NCBI RefSeq assembly: GCF_900090205.1
Contig: NZ_LT607802.1
Span: 2,408,554-2,472,553, forward strand
DNA length: 64,000 bases
Origin: Vogesella sp. LIG4
GTDB taxonomy: Bacteria; Pseudomonadota; Gammaproteobacteria; Burkholderiales; Chromobacteriaceae
Direction: 5' to 3'
Part shown: one piece after another, positions 7,281 to 17,104 of the stretch
How positions within the stretch are numbered: the first letter of the stretch is position 1
Layout: every line of letters starts with the position of its first letter
Made by a program: the position numbers and the translations under genes
Notes under the pieces: model-generated
The model's database searches: none
Seen by the model: only the letters and a program-made list of their open reading frames with translations
What the model was told of the DNA's origin: nothing

Positions 7281-10200
7281 TTACGCCGTAAGTTCCTTCA
7301 GCAGCTCCTTCACCTTGCCGATGCGCTGCGCCACTTCCGGAATCGGCTGCTCCACCCGCAGCTTGTCCTGGCCGGCCAGTTTGTAGTGCCGCTTGCTCTG
7401 GATCAGCATGATGATCTTCACCGGGTCGATCGGCGGGTTCTTCACGAAGCTCAGCTGGATGGCCACTTCGCTGGCGTCCAGTTTCTGGATGCCCATTTCC
7501 TTTGCGGCCAACCTCAGGCGGTGGCTTTCGATCAGCGTTTTCACGCTCTGCGGCGGCAGGCCGAAGCGGTCGATCAGCTCCTCGTGGATGGCGTCGATCT
7601 CGTCTTCGCCTTCGCAGGTGGCCAGCCGCTTGTAGATCACCAGCCGCTCATGCACGCCGGGGCAGTATTCGTCCGGCAGCAGGGCCGGGCTGTGCAGGTT
7701 GATCTCGGTGGTAACGCCCAGCGGCGCGTCCAGATCCGGCTCGCGACCCTTTTTCAGGTCGCGCACCGCCTGCTTGAGCATCTCGGTGAACAGCGAAAAG
7801 CCCACTTCCTGCATCTCGCCGGACTGGCCTTCGCCCAGCACCTCGCCGGCACCGCGGATTTCCAGGTCGTGCATCGCCAGGTAGAAGCCGGCGCCCAGTT
7901 CCTCGGACGCCTGGATCGCCTCCAGCCGCTTCTGCGCATCCTTGGTCATGCCGTCCGGGGTGAGCAGGTAGGCGTAGGCCTGGTGGTGGCTGCGGCCAAC
8001 CCGGCCGCGCAGCTGGTGCAGTTGCGCCAGGCCGAACTTGTCGGCGCGGTTGATCAGGATGGTGTTGGCGTTGGGAATGTCGATGCCGGTCTCGATGATG
8101 GTGGAGCACAGCAGCACGTTGTAGCGCACCTGCAGGAAGTCGCGCATCACCTGTTCCAGCTCGCGCTCGCGCAGCTGGCCGTGCGCCACGCCGATGCGCG
8201 CCTCCGGCACCAGTTCGCTGAGCTTCTCGCGCATGTTCTCGATGGTGTCCACCTCGTTGTGCAGGAAGAACACCTGCCCGCCGCGCTTGAATTCGCGCAG
8301 CATTGCCTCGCGGATGATGCCGTTGCGGCTGGGGCTGACGAAGGTTTTCACCGCCAGGCGCCGGCTGGGCGCGGTGGTGATGGCGGAAAATTCGCGCAGC
8401 CCTTCCAGCGCCATCGACAGCGTGCGCGGAATCGGCGTGGCGGTGAGGGTGAGCACGTCCACGTTGGCGCGCAGGCGCTTGAGCTGCTCCTTCTGCCGCA
8501 CGCCGAAGCGGTGTTCCTCGTCGATGATCACCAGCCCCAGGTTGTGGAAGCTGACATCCGGCTGCACCAGCTTGTGGGTGCCGATCACGATATCGACATG
8601 GCCTGCGGCCAACCCTTCCAGTGCCTGTTTCACTTCCTTGGCGTTCTTGAAGCGCGACAGTTCGGCAATCTTCACCGGCCAGTCGGCAAAGCGGTCGGCA
8701 AAGTTCTGGTAGTGCTGCTCGGCCAGCAGGGTGGTGGGCACCAGTACCGCCACCTGCTTGCCACCCATCACTGCCACAAAGGCGGCGCGCAGCGCTACCT
8801 CGGTCTTGCCGAAGCCGACGTCGCCGCACACCAGGCGGTCCATCGGCTTGCCGCTGGTCATGTCGCCGATCACCGCCTCGATGGCGCTGGCCTGGTCCGG
8901 GGTTTCCTCGAAGCCGAAGCCGGCGGCAAAGGCGTCGTAGTCGTGGTGGCTGAGGCTGAAGGCATGGCCCTCGCGCGCTGCGCGCTGCGCGTACAGGTTG
9001 AGCAGCTCGGCGGCGGTGTCACGCGCCTTTTCCGCGGCGCGTTTCTTGGCCTTGTCCCAGGCCGGGCTGCCCAGGCGGTGCAGTTGCACATTGTCGCTGC
9101 CGTTGCCGGCGTAGCGGCTGATCAGCTGCAGCTGCGATACCGGCACGTACAGCGTGGCGCCTTCGGCGTACTCCAGCTGCATCATCTCGGTTTCGCCTTC
9201 GCCCAGGTCGATGGACACCAGGCCGAGGTAGCGGCCGATGCCGTGTGCTTCGTGCACCACCGGGTCGCCCACTTTCACCTCGGCGAGGTCGCGCAGCATG
9301 GCGTCGGAGCTGGCAGCCTTGCGGCGCTTGGTGTGGCTGCGTGCCACGTGCTGGTACAGCTCGGCCTCGGTGACGATGGCAAGGTTGGCCGCAGCCAGTT
9401 CGAAGCCGCTATACAGCGGCGTGGCCGCCAGAGCGAGCTTGTCGTCGCTGGCCAGGAACTCGGCCCAGCTGTCCATGGCCTTGGGCTGGATGCCGTTGTC
9501 GCGCAGGAACTGCTGCAGGGTTTCGCGCCGGCCCAGGCTTTCGGCGCCGATCAGCACCCGGCCGGGGTAGCGGCGCAGGTAGTCGTCCAGCTTGGTGAGC
9601 GGGTTGTCGGCGCGGCGGTCCACGCCCAGCTCCGGCAGGCGCCGGTAGTGTTCGTTGTCGCCATCCGCCGCCAGTTCGAAGCGGGCGTAGGGCTTGATGG
9701 CGGCCATGAGCTCGTCCGGGCGCAGGAAGATGTCGGCCGGCGGCAGCACCGGGCGCTCCGGTGCGCCCTGCGCCATCTGGTAGCGCGATAGCGCGTCGCG
9801 CCAGAAGTTCTCCGCCTCGGCCAGCACGTCGCCGTGCAGTACCAGGCCTGCTGCACTGCCCAGGTAGTCGAACACGCTGGTGGTGTCGTTGAAGAACAGC
9901 GGCAGGTAGTACTCGATGCCGGCCGGCCACAGCCCGGCGGACACGTCCTTGTAGATGCGGCTTTTGGACGGATCGCCCTCGATGCGTTCGCGGTAGTGCT
10001 GGCGGAAGGTGGTGATGCCGTCTTCGTCGCTGGGGTATTCGCGCGCCGGCAGCAGGCGGATCTCCGGCACCGGGTACAGCGTGCGCTGGCTATCCGGGTC
10101 GAAGGTGCGCAGCGAGTCGATCTCGTCGTCGAACAGGTCGATGCGGTAGGGCAGGGTGCTGCCCATCGGGAACAGGTCTACCAGCCCGCCGCGGATCGAG

Positions 10201-10679
10201 AACTCGCCCGGCGCCACCACCTGCGACACGTGCTGGTAGCCGGCTACCACCATGTCGGCGCGCAGCTTGTCCACGTCCAGCCGCTGTTTCTGCTTCAGCC
10301 AGAAGGTGCGGCCAGCCAGGTAGCTTACCGGCGCCAGCCGCGACAGCACGGTGGATACCGCGGCGATCACCACATCGCACTCGCCATTGCGGATTTGCCA
10401 CAGCGTGGAAAGCCGCTCCGACACCAGGTCGCCGTGCGGCGAAAAGTGGTCGTAGGGCAGCGTTTCCCAGTCCGGTAATAGTGCAATGCGCAAATCGGGG
10501 CGGAAGAACGGCAACTCCGCCTGCAGGCGCTGTGCGTCCTGTGCGCTGGCGGTAAGCACCAGCATGGGCAGTCCGGATTGCGGCAATGCAGCAAGCAGGG
10601 CGCTGTCGGCACTGCCTGCCGGCAGGGCGAGACGGGTCTTCTGGGCGGCCGGCGGCCATGAAGGCATCGGGGTGGTCAT
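7281..10679 (-). CDS. mfd: Transcription-repair coupling factor Mfd
   Basis: About 1132 residues, the usual Mfd length. Mfd displaces RNA polymerase stalled at DNA lesions and recruits UvrA. The N-terminal part has the UvrB-like module (LPDWETLPYDHFSPHGDLVSERL). The middle has the CarD-like RNA-polymerase-interacting domain (VKVGDPVVHEAHGIGRYLGL). The helicase motor has Walker A GDVGFGKTEVALRAAF, the DEEH box IIDEEHRFGVRQ, TATPIPRTL and QLRGRVGRS. The C-terminal TRCF domain ends in KELLKELTA. The frame is open to 10766. I place the start at MTTPMPSW (10679), though MYSD at 10691 is possible, since no clear ribosome site is seen. Three copies of the 10-mer repeat lie at 7503, 7991 and 8604, and a fourth at 9384. 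Confidence 0.95.
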   Translation of the reverse strand: MTTPMPSWPPAAQKTRLALPAGSADSALLAALPQSGLPMLVLTASAQDAQRLQAELPFFRPDLRIALLPDWETLPYDHFSPHGDLVSERLSTLWQIRNGECDVVIAAVSTVLSRLAPVSYLAGRTFWLKQKQRLDVDKLRADMVVAGYQHVSQVVAPGEFSIRGGLVDLFPMGSTLPYRIDLFDDEIDSLRTFDPDSQRTLYPVPEIRLLPAREYPSDEDGITTFRQHYRERIEGDPSKSRIYKDVSAGLWPAGIEYYLPLFFNDTTSVFDYLGSAAGLVLHGDVLAEAENFWRDALSRYQMAQGAPERPVLPPADIFLRPDELMAAIKPYARFELAADGDNEHYRRLPELGVDRRADNPLTKLDDYLRRYPGRVLIGAESLGRRETLQQFLRDNGIQPKAMDSWAEFLASDDKLALAATPLYSGFELAAANLAIVTEAELYQHVARSHTKRRKAASSDAMLRDLAEVKVGDPVVHEAHGIGRYLGLVSIDLGEGETEMMQLEYAEGATLYVPVSQLQLISRYAGNGSDNVQLHRLGSPAWDKAKKRAAEKARDTAAELLNLYAQRAAREGHAFSLSHHDYDAFAAGFGFEETPDQASAIEAVIGDMTSGKPMDRLVCGDVGFGKTEVALRAAFVAVMGGKQVAVLVPTTLLAEQHYQNFADRFADWPVKIAELSRFKNAKEVKQALEGLAAGHVDIVIGTHKLVQPDVSFHNLGLVIIDEEHRFGVRQKEQLKRLRANVDVLTLTATPIPRTLSMALEGLREFSAITTAPSRRLAVKTFVSPSRNGIIREAMLREFKRGGQVFFLHNEVDTIENMREKLSELVPEARIGVAHGQLRERELEQVMRDFLQVRYNVLLCSTIIETGIDIPNANTILINRADKFGLAQLHQLRGRVGRSHHQAYAYLLTPDGMTKDAQKRLEAIQASEELGAGFYLAMHDLEIRGAGEVLGEGQSGEMQEVGFSLFTEMLKQAVRDLKKGREPDLDAPLGVTTEINLHSPALLPDEYCPGVHERLVIYKRLATCEGEDEIDAIHEELIDRFGLPPQSVKTLIESHRLRLAAKEMGIQKLDASEVAIQLSFVKNPPIDPVKIIMLIQSKRHYKLAGQDKLRVEQPIPEVAQRIGKVKELLKELTA

Positions 10680-10789
10680 ATCGCTATACATTCGCAAAGA
10701 GGCGGGTATTATAGTGCGGCGCCGGAAAGCAGGCTGCGCAAGACAGCCGCCATACAACATATACATTCTTCCGGCGGCTTACCCGTGCT

Positions 10790-13700
10790 TTGCAATCAGA
10801 TATTCATAAAAGCCCGCTGTCTACGGACAGCCAGGGTGCGGGCAGCATTTTTCGTATGCGGGGAGACGTGGACAAATCCACTGCTAGTGCGTTGAGCGCA
10901 CTGATACTGTTCATTGGCGGCATGCTGCTGTGGCCGGGAGACTGGCAGCATGCGCTATTACCGGCGGTGTTCATCGCCCATGCCGCCATGGCATGGCGCT
11001 TTGCCGCCGGCCGTTTCAAGGTGGTGTGGTGGTGGGGCGCGCCGGCGGCGGTGGTGGCCCTGCTCGGCATGCCGCCGCTGCCTGCCGTGCTGTGGCTGCT
11101 GTCGTGCGGCGCCATGCTGCTGGGGCTGCACGTCATGCTGCCGGACAGCGGCTTCCGGCTGGATTCCCTTTCTTCCCTCGCCCGTTTGTTGCTGCGCCTG
11201 GTGCTGCCGGCGCTGCTGGTCAATGTGCTGCTGTGGCCGTTGCAGGATGCCGCTGGCGGCGCGCGCGCCTTCCTGTTGCTGTGGCTGTCGCTCGCCCTGC
11301 TGGTGCCGCTGCTGTATGCCGGCTTCCCCGGCCCGCAGGTGCGGCGCGAGCTGCTGGTGCTGCTGGGGCTGGGCACTTTGCTGGCCGGCATGCTGTGGTG
11401 GCTGGGCCGGGCCAACAGCGCCGCCGCCTGCCAGTTGTTGTTGCTGCCGCTGCTGTTTCTGGCGGCGATCCGTGCCGGGCTGGTGGGCGTGGCCGGCATC
11501 GGCTCGCTGTACCTGTTGCTGTTTTCGCTGCCGGCGCTGTGGCATGGCCGCATGTGGGGCGTGGCGGCGGATCTGCCGTCCACCCTGGGCCTGCTGCTGT
11601 TTGGCGTGCTGGCGCAGGCGGTGGCGGTGTTCGGCGAAGGCTATCGCCGGCGCGAGCGCCTGCTGCAGGACGTGCAGGCGCGCTTCGAATCGCTGCTCAA
11701 CCAGAGCACCAGCCTGATGACGCTGAAGGATCTGGACGGCCGCTACCTGCTGGTGAACCTGAACTTTGCCCGCTTGTTCGGCATGCCGCAGCAGGCGTTG
11801 AAGGGCTGCAGCGCGCGCGAACTGTTCAGTGCCGAAGAGGCATCGCAGATCAGCAGCCACGACCAGCAGGTGCTGCGCAGCCTGGAGTCGCGCCAGTTCG
11901 AGCAGGCCATCACCGTGGAGGGCCGCCACTACCTGATGCTGTCCAGCGTGTTTCCGCTGTTCGACAGCGATGGCCTGCCGGCCGGGGTGGGCAGCATCTC
12001 GGTGGACATCAGCCAGCGCGCCGAGGAAGAGCGCCAGCTGCAGGAGGCAATGGACAAGTACCGCGCGGTGGTGGAGCAGTCGCTGGTGGGCATCTACATC
12101 CTGCAGCACGAGGAACTGGTGTACATCAACCCCAAGCTGGCCACGCTGGTTGGCTATGTGCCGGATGAGATTCTGGGCGTGGCCATGGGCGAGCTGCTGA
12201 TGCCGGGCGAGGATGAGCATATCCGCGCGCAGATTCGCCGCCGGCTCAGCGAAAACATTCCGGTGATGCACTACGGCACCCGCCTGCGCCACCGCAGCGG
12301 CATGCCGGTCGATGTGGAGATCCACAGCCGCTTGATCGACTACCACGGCGACAAGGCCATCATCGGCGTGGTGATGGACGTGTCCGACCGCGTTGCGGCC
12401 AACGCCGAGCTGCGGCTGGCGGCCACGGTGTTCGACAACGCCACCGAAGGCATCCTGGTTACCGATGGTGAAGGCCGCATCGTGATGGTGAACCAGGCGT
12501 TCACCCGCATCACCGGCTTCGGGCTGGAGCTGGCCATCGGCCGCGTGTCGCGCATGCTGCGCACCGCCAACCGCGAGCGCAACCGCGCGCTGCAGGATGC
12601 GCTGGCGCGCGACGGCCACTGGAAGGGCGAAATGTTCGACCGCCGCAAGAACGGCGAGGCGTACACCGCCGAGCTGTCCATCAGCGCGGTGCGCGACCCG
12701 CTTGGCCAGCTGTCGCACTACGTGGGGGTGTTTTCCGACATCACCGGCCGCAAGCAGGCCGAGGACCGGCTGCAGTTCCTGGCCAGCCACGACCCGCTCA
12801 CCCGCCTGCCCAATCGCAGCGCGCTGATCGAGGCCATCGACAATGCCATCATCGAAACCGAAGAGGCGGAGCCCAGGCTGGCGCTGATGTTCATCGACCT
12901 CGACCGCTTCAAGCTGATCAACGACTCTTTCGGTCACCAGGCCGGCGACGAGGTGCTGCACGAAATCGCCGCGCGCCTGACGCAGTCCACCGAGCGCTTC
13001 GGCCTGGTGGCACGCCTGGGCGGCGACGAATTCACCCTGGTGGTGCGCGACTTCGACAGCCACGAGAGCCTGGGGCGCATGGCGGAGGAGGTGCTGGCCG
13101 CACTGGCGCGGCCGATCCGCATCGAGGGGCACGAGGTATTCGTCAGCGGCAGTATCGGCATCAGCGTGTTCCCCAACGACGGCGTGGACGCGGTGGCGCT
13201 GCTGAAGAACGCCGACGCGGCGATGTACCGCGCCAAGGAATCCGGCAAGAACACCTACCAGTTCTTCGATGCGCAGATGAACGCGCAGACCTTCGAGCGC
13301 CTGCTGATGGAAAGCGGCCTGCGCCAGGGCCTGGAGCGGCGGGAGTTCGAGCTGCATTTCCAGCCGCAGCTGTCCTGCGACGGCCAGCGCCTGGAAGGGG
13401 TGGAGGCGCTGCTGCGCTGGCGCCACCCGCAGCTGGGGCTGGTGCCGCCGGGGCGCTTCATTCCGCTGGCGGAGGAAACCGGCCTGATCAAGCCCATCGG
13501 CGCCTGGGTGCTGCGCGAAGCCTGCCACCAGATGGTGGCCTGGGACCGCATGGGGCTGCATGTGCCACGACTGGCGGTCAACCTGTCGGCGCGGCAGTTC
13601 GAGCAGCAGACGCTGCTGAACGAGGTGAACGACGTGCTGGCGGTAACCGGCCTGGCCGCCTCGCGACTGGAGCTGGAAATCACCGAAAGCATGCTGATGC

Positions 13701-14089
13701 AGAACCCGCAGGAGGCGGTATCACTGCTGCGCGAACTGAAGGGGCTGGGCGTGAAGCTGTCCATCGACGACTTCGGTACCGGCTATTCCTCGCTGTCCAC
13801 CCTCAAGCGCTACCCGCTGGACTACCTCAAGGTGGATCGTTCCTTCGTGGAGGGCCTGCCGGACGACGAGGACAGCGCCGCCATTACCGAGGCCATCATC
13901 GCCATGGCGCGCAAGCTCAAGTTCACGGTGATTGCCGAGGGGGTGGAAACCGCGGCGCAGAGTGTGTTCCTGGCCAATGCCGGCTGCGCCATCCTGCAGG
14001 GCTTCTACTACAGCCGGCCGCTGCCGGTGGCCGAACTGCAGCACTGGTTGGCCGCAAGGCAGCCGGCCTTGGCCGAAATCGCGCGTTAA
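10790..14089 (+). CDS. Membrane PAS-GGDEF-EAL cyclic-di-GMP signalling protein
   Basis: Up to 1099 residues. The first about 300 are very hydrophobic (eight or so membrane segments) and form an uncharacterised integral-membrane sensor. Three PAS domains follow (about 310-415, 420-545 and 545-665). The diguanylate cyclase domain has an intact LGGDEF signature. The C-terminal phosphodiesterase domain has EALLRW, LEITES, DDFGTGYSS, KVDRSFV and AEGVET, so it is also apparently complete. Both synthesis and breakdown of c-di-GMP are therefore possible. The start is uncertain: ATG at 10790 or 10856 or GTG at 10868, none with a good ribosome site. It is divergent from mfd. Confidence 0.9.
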   Translation: MQSDIHKSPLSTDSQGAGSIFRMRGDVDKSTASALSALILFIGGMLLWPGDWQHALLPAVFIAHAAMAWRFAAGRFKVVWWWGAPAAVVALLGMPPLPAVLWLLSCGAMLLGLHVMLPDSGFRLDSLSSLARLLLRLVLPALLVNVLLWPLQDAAGGARAFLLLWLSLALLVPLLYAGFPGPQVRRELLVLLGLGTLLAGMLWWLGRANSAAACQLLLLPLLFLAAIRAGLVGVAGIGSLYLLLFSLPALWHGRMWGVAADLPSTLGLLLFGVLAQAVAVFGEGYRRRERLLQDVQARFESLLNQSTSLMTLKDLDGRYLLVNLNFARLFGMPQQALKGCSARELFSAEEASQISSHDQQVLRSLESRQFEQAITVEGRHYLMLSSVFPLFDSDGLPAGVGSISVDISQRAEEERQLQEAMDKYRAVVEQSLVGIYILQHEELVYINPKLATLVGYVPDEILGVAMGELLMPGEDEHIRAQIRRRLSENIPVMHYGTRLRHRSGMPVDVEIHSRLIDYHGDKAIIGVVMDVSDRVAANAELRLAATVFDNATEGILVTDGEGRIVMVNQAFTRITGFGLELAIGRVSRMLRTANRERNRALQDALARDGHWKGEMFDRRKNGEAYTAELSISAVRDPLGQLSHYVGVFSDITGRKQAEDRLQFLASHDPLTRLPNRSALIEAIDNAIIETEEAEPRLALMFIDLDRFKLINDSFGHQAGDEVLHEIAARLTQSTERFGLVARLGGDEFTLVVRDFDSHESLGRMAEEVLAALARPIRIEGHEVFVSGSIGISVFPNDGVDAVALLKNADAAMYRAKESGKNTYQFFDAQMNAQTFERLLMESGLRQGLERREFELHFQPQLSCDGQRLEGVEALLRWRHPQLGLVPPGRFIPLAEETGLIKPIGAWVLREACHQMVAWDRMGLHVPRLAVNLSARQFEQQTLLNEVNDVLAVTGLAASRLELEITESMLMQNPQEAVSLLRELKGLGVKLSIDDFGTGYSSLSTLKRYPLDYLKVDRSFVEGLPDDEDSAAITEAIIAMARKLKFTVIAEGVETAAQSVFLANAGCAILQGFYYSRPLPVAELQHWLAARQPALAEIAR

Positions 14090-14129
14090 CAGGTAGAATG
14101 CGCGGCTATTCGATTGATGGCGGTGCCCC

Positions 14130-14876
14130 ATGAGCAACAAGAAACTGATTCACGGCTTTCATGCCGTCAATGCCCGCCTGTGGCAGAACCCGAAAAGCGT
14201 GCTGGAAGTGTTTCTGGCCGGCGGCCGCCAGGATGCGCGCGCGCAGGCGGTGCTGGACAAGGCCGCCGGCGAGGGCGTGAAGTCGCACATCGTGGACAAG
14301 GAACGCCTGGACAGCATGACCGGCAAGGCGCGTCACCAGGGCGTGGTGGCGATGATCGACGCCAACCAGAACTTCGTTACCCTGGAAGACGTGCTGGACA
14401 ACCTGTCCGAGCCGCCGTTGCTGCTGATCCTGGACGGCGTGACCGACCCGCATAACCTGGGCGCCTGCCTGCGCGTGGCCGACGCCATGGGCGCACATGC
14501 GGTAATCGCGCCCAAGGACCGCTCCGCCACCCTCAACGCCACCGTGTCCAAAGTGGCCTGCGGCGCCGCCGAAGTGGTGCCCTACATCACCGTGACCAAC
14601 CTGGCGCGCACCCTGCGCGACCTGAAGGACGCCGGGGTATGGATTGCCGGCACCACCATGGAAGCGGATACCGACCTGTACCACTTCGATGCCGCCGGCC
14701 CGCTGGCCTGGGTGATGGGCGCCGAAGGCGAGGGCATGCGCCGCCTGACGCGCGAACACTGCGACGTGCTGGTGTCGATTCCGATGTTCGGCACCGTGGA
14801 AAGCCTCAACGTGTCGGTGTCCTCCGGCATGGTGCTGTCCGAGAGCCGCCGCCAGCGGGTGCTCAAGGGCGCCTGA
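14130..14876 (+). CDS. rlmB: 23S rRNA (guanosine-2'-O-)-methyltransferase RlmB
   Basis: 248 residues of the SpoU/TrmH (SPOUT) family. An N-terminal substrate-binding domain ([21 protein letters not shown]) precedes the methyltransferase knot with motifs [28 protein letters not shown] (motif 1), [13 protein letters not shown] (motif 2) and [20 protein letters not shown] (motif 3). RlmB methylates G2251 (E. coli numbering) in the ribosomal P loop. A TAGAAT -10-like box lies at 14094-14099. The gene is followed by a strong terminator. Confidence 0.93.
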   Translation: MSNKKLIHGFHAVNARLWQNPKSVLEVFLAGGRQDARAQAVLDKAAGEGVKSHIVDKERLDSMTGKARHQGVVAMIDANQNFVTLEDVLDNLSEPPLLLILDGVTDPHNLGACLRVADAMGAHAVIAPKDRSATLNATVSKVACGAAEVVPYITVTNLARTLRDLKDAGVWIAGTTMEADTDLYHFDAAGPLAWVMGAEGEGMRRLTREHCDVLVSIPMFGTVESLNVSVSSGMVLSESRRQRVLKGA

Positions 14877-14897
14877 GCCTTTTCACCGCTGCATAAG

Positions 14898-14929
14898 GTT
14901 GGCCGCACACTGTTGCGGCCAATTTTTTT
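14898..14929 (+). terminator. rlmB terminator from an inverted GTTGGCCGCA pair
   Basis: TTGGCCGCA (14899-14907) pairs with TGCGGCCAA (14914-14922), and seven Ts follow (14923-14929). This is an intrinsic terminator 22 bp past the rlmB stop. Both arms are copies of the dispersed repeat. Confidence 0.88.
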
Positions 14930-14950
14930 GTGCCGCTGCGGGTGTTGTGA

Positions 14951-14971
14951 ATATACCCTTGTGGGGTATAT
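14951..14971. promoter_or_regulatory. Palindromic CsoR-type copper operator
   Basis: ATATACCC, five bases, then GGGTATAT: perfect 8-bp half-sites around TTGTG. CsoR-family operators are pseudo-palindromes with a run of C/G flanked by TAT/ATA, which this resembles closely. It sits 31 bp upstream of the multicopper oxidase start, in an operon that also encodes a CsoR-type repressor, so copper-responsive autoregulation is the natural reading. Confidence 0.75.
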
Positions 14972-15002
14972 GATGACGCTAGTCAGAGTACTGGAGCGCA
15001 GT

Positions 15003-16517
15003 ATGCAACGTCGCAATTTCCTGCAGCTGGCCGCCGCCGGCGGGGCCGCCTGGCTGGCCCCCAAGGCCATGGCCGAAGAGTTTCCGATGGTGGTGGCGGG
15101 CACCGACCACGTGGATATGGGTCACAGCATGCCGATGCCGGCTGCCGCGATGCAGGCCAATGGCGCACTGCCGCCGCTGCCGCCCGGCGAGCACCTGCCG
15201 GCTTTGCCGCGGCTGGCCAACGAGGCTGCCGAGGCAGGACATTTCCGCGCCAGCCTGGAAGCCGCGCCGCTGCAGGCCGCGCTGTGGGGCGATAGCCGCC
15301 AGACCGCATTCTGGGCCTACAACGGCAGCCTACCCGGCCCCTTGATCGAACTGTGGGAAGGCGACCAGCTGGAGATCAACTTCAGCAATCGCTTGCCGCA
15401 GCCCACCACCATTCACTGGCACGGCATGCCGGTGCCGGCCGAGCAGGACGGCAACCCGCACGATCCGGTACAGCCCGGTGCGCAACGACAGTACCGCTTC
15501 ACGCTGCCGGCCGGCAGCGCCGGCACCTACTGGTACCACCCGCACCCGCACGGCCATACCGCCGAGCAGGCGTTCCGCGGCCTGGCCGGGGCGGTGATCG
15601 TGCGCAGCAAGGACGACCCGCTGCGGCATCTGCCGGAGCAGCACCTGCTGTTCTCCGACCTGAAACTGGATGCCGACGGCCAGGTGGCGGCCAATGAAAT
15701 GGCCGACCTGCACGATGGTCGTGAAGGCCAGTACCTGCTGATCAACGGCACCTGGCAGCCGATGATTCCGCTGTTCCAGGGCGAGCGCCAGCGCTGGCGG
15801 CTGTGGAACGCCAGCAGCAGCCGCATCCTCAAACTGGCGCTGCCGGCACACGATGTGCAGCTGGTGGGCACCGACGGCGGTCTGCTGGCCGCACCACAGA
15901 CTATCGACAGCCTGCTGTTGCCGCCGGGCGCCCGCGCCGAACTGGTGGTGACCGGCCGCTTCCGCGATGGCGTGCCGGCCGGGCTGATCAGCCAGCCCTA
16001 CCGCCGCGGCAAGATGATGCATGCCGAACAGCAGCAGGACGAAGTGGTGGCCGGCATCATGCAGCACGGCCTGAAACCCACGCAGCTGCTGCCGGCTTCG
16101 CTGCGCGCCATCGCGCCGCTGGGTGCGCCGGGCTTTCGCCGCCGTATCGAATTCAGCGAGAACATGGCCGACATGTCGTCCATGTTCCTGATCAATGGCC
16201 ACAGCTACGACATGAACCGCATCGACGGCACCGGCAAGGTTGGCCGCATCGAGGAGTGGGAGCTGGTGGGCAATGCTCACATGGATCACCCCTTCCACCT
16301 GCATGGCACCCAGTTCCAGGTACTGGCGCGCACCGTGGATGGCTTGTGGGAAGACGAGACCTTCCTGGCCTGGCGCGACGTGGTGAACGTGGCGGCCGGC
16401 CAGTCGGTGCGCATCCGCTTCGTGCAGCACCTGCCGGGGCTGCGCATGTACCACTGCCACATCCTGGAGCACGAAGACCAGGGCATGATGGCGCAGATCG
16501 ACTTTCTGGCGGAGTAA
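15003..16517 (+). CDS. Tat-exported multicopper oxidase (CueO/CopA-like)
   Basis: 504 residues starting MQRRNFLQLAAAGGAAWLAPKAMA, a twin-arginine signal, so it is exported folded to the periplasm. All copper-binding motifs are present: TIHWHGMPV, YWYHPHPHGHT, HPFHLHGTQFQVL and MYHCHILEHEDQGMM. The last carries the His-Cys-His and axial Met of the type 1 site. The likely role is oxidation of Cu(I) for copper tolerance. The region after the signal is Met/His-rich (DHVDMGHSMPMP). The start at 15003 is chosen for its Tat signal; an upstream open stretch to 14913 would run through the operator. It is first in an operon with csoR and copZ. Confidence 0.9.
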   Translation: MQRRNFLQLAAAGGAAWLAPKAMAEEFPMVVAGTDHVDMGHSMPMPAAAMQANGALPPLPPGEHLPALPRLANEAAEAGHFRASLEAAPLQAALWGDSRQTAFWAYNGSLPGPLIELWEGDQLEINFSNRLPQPTTIHWHGMPVPAEQDGNPHDPVQPGAQRQYRFTLPAGSAGTYWYHPHPHGHTAEQAFRGLAGAVIVRSKDDPLRHLPEQHLLFSDLKLDADGQVAANEMADLHDGREGQYLLINGTWQPMIPLFQGERQRWRLWNASSSRILKLALPAHDVQLVGTDGGLLAAPQTIDSLLLPPGARAELVVTGRFRDGVPAGLISQPYRRGKMMHAEQQQDEVVAGIMQHGLKPTQLLPASLRAIAPLGAPGFRRRIEFSENMADMSSMFLINGHSYDMNRIDGTGKVGRIEEWELVGNAHMDHPFHLHGTQFQVLARTVDGLWEDETFLAWRDVVNVAAGQSVRIRFVQHLPGLRMYHCHILEHEDQGMMAQIDFLAE

Positions 16518-16522
16518 ACGAC

Positions 16523-16825
16523 ATGAGCGAGCAACACGACGACTGCTGCAGCCCCAAGCGCGTGGTGCAGCCGGACAAGGACGCGCTGCTCAAGCGGCTG
16601 GCGCGGCTGGAAGGGCAGGTGCGCGGCGTGGCCGGCATGATAGAAGGCGACCGCTACTGTGTGGACGTGCTCACCCAGATCGCCGCCGCGCGTTCGGCGC
16701 TGGACGCGGTGGCGCAGCAGCTGCTGGAAAACCACCTCAAGGGCTGCGTGGCGCGGGCGGTGCACGAGGGCGACAGCGAGCAGGCGATTGCCGAAGTCAT
16801 GCAGCTATTGAAGAAAATGCGCTGA
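16523..16825 (+). CDS. csoR: CsoR/FrmR-family metal-sensing repressor
   Basis: 100 residues, all-helical DUF156 family. The Cu(I) ligand triad of CsoR is conserved: C46 (RYCVDVL), H71 and C75 (ENHLKGC). This favours copper over nickel or formaldehyde sensing. An additional CC pair occurs at residues 8-9. It starts 5 bp after the oxidase stop and is followed 25 bp later by the copper chaperone. It presumably binds the palindrome at 14951-14971 and releases it on binding Cu(I). Confidence 0.88.
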   Translation: MSEQHDDCCSPKRVVQPDKDALLKRLARLEGQVRGVAGMIEGDRYCVDVLTQIAAARSALDAVAQQLLENHLKGCVARAVHEGDSEQAIAEVMQLLKKMR

Positions 16826-16850
16826 GCGGCGCAGCGAAAGGAGCAAGACA

Positions 16851-17057
16851 ATGACCCGGCAAGTACTGAAAGTGGATGGCATGACCTGCGGCGGCTGCGC
16901 CAACGGCGTGAAGAACGCGCTGTTGACGGTGGCCGGCGTGCAGGCGGTGGACGTGGATCTGGCCAGCAAGGCGGTAACCCTGGACTACCAGGGCGAGGCG
17001 CAGCCGGCGGCCTGGAAACAGACGGTGGAAGACGCCGGTTTCGATGTAATCGGCTGA
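16851..17057 (+). CDS. copZ: CopZ-type copper chaperone (heavy-metal-associated domain)
   Basis: 68 residues, a single HMA domain with the metal-binding loop GMTCGGC (C13, C16) and the usual beta-alpha-beta pattern. It carries cytosolic Cu(I). An AAAGGAG ribosome site precedes the ATG. It is last in the operon with the multicopper oxidase and CsoR. No copper-exporting P1B ATPase is found beside it, so its delivery partner lies elsewhere. Confidence 0.88.
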   Translation: MTRQVLKVDGMTCGGCANGVKNALLTVAGVQAVDVDLASKAVTLDYQGEAQPAAWKQTVEDAGFDVIG

Positions 17058-17104
17058 TTCGCCACAGCAGTTTTGCCCGGGTTGGCCGCAACAGGTGGAG
17101 ATGT

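Noticed and set aside
7260..9791. 843-residue open frame on the plus strand
   Set aside because: It is antisense to mfd, with biased composition and no domain.
10958..13561. 867-residue open frame on the minus strand
   Set aside because: It is antisense to the PAS-GGDEF-EAL gene, has low-complexity His/Gln composition and no recognisable domain.
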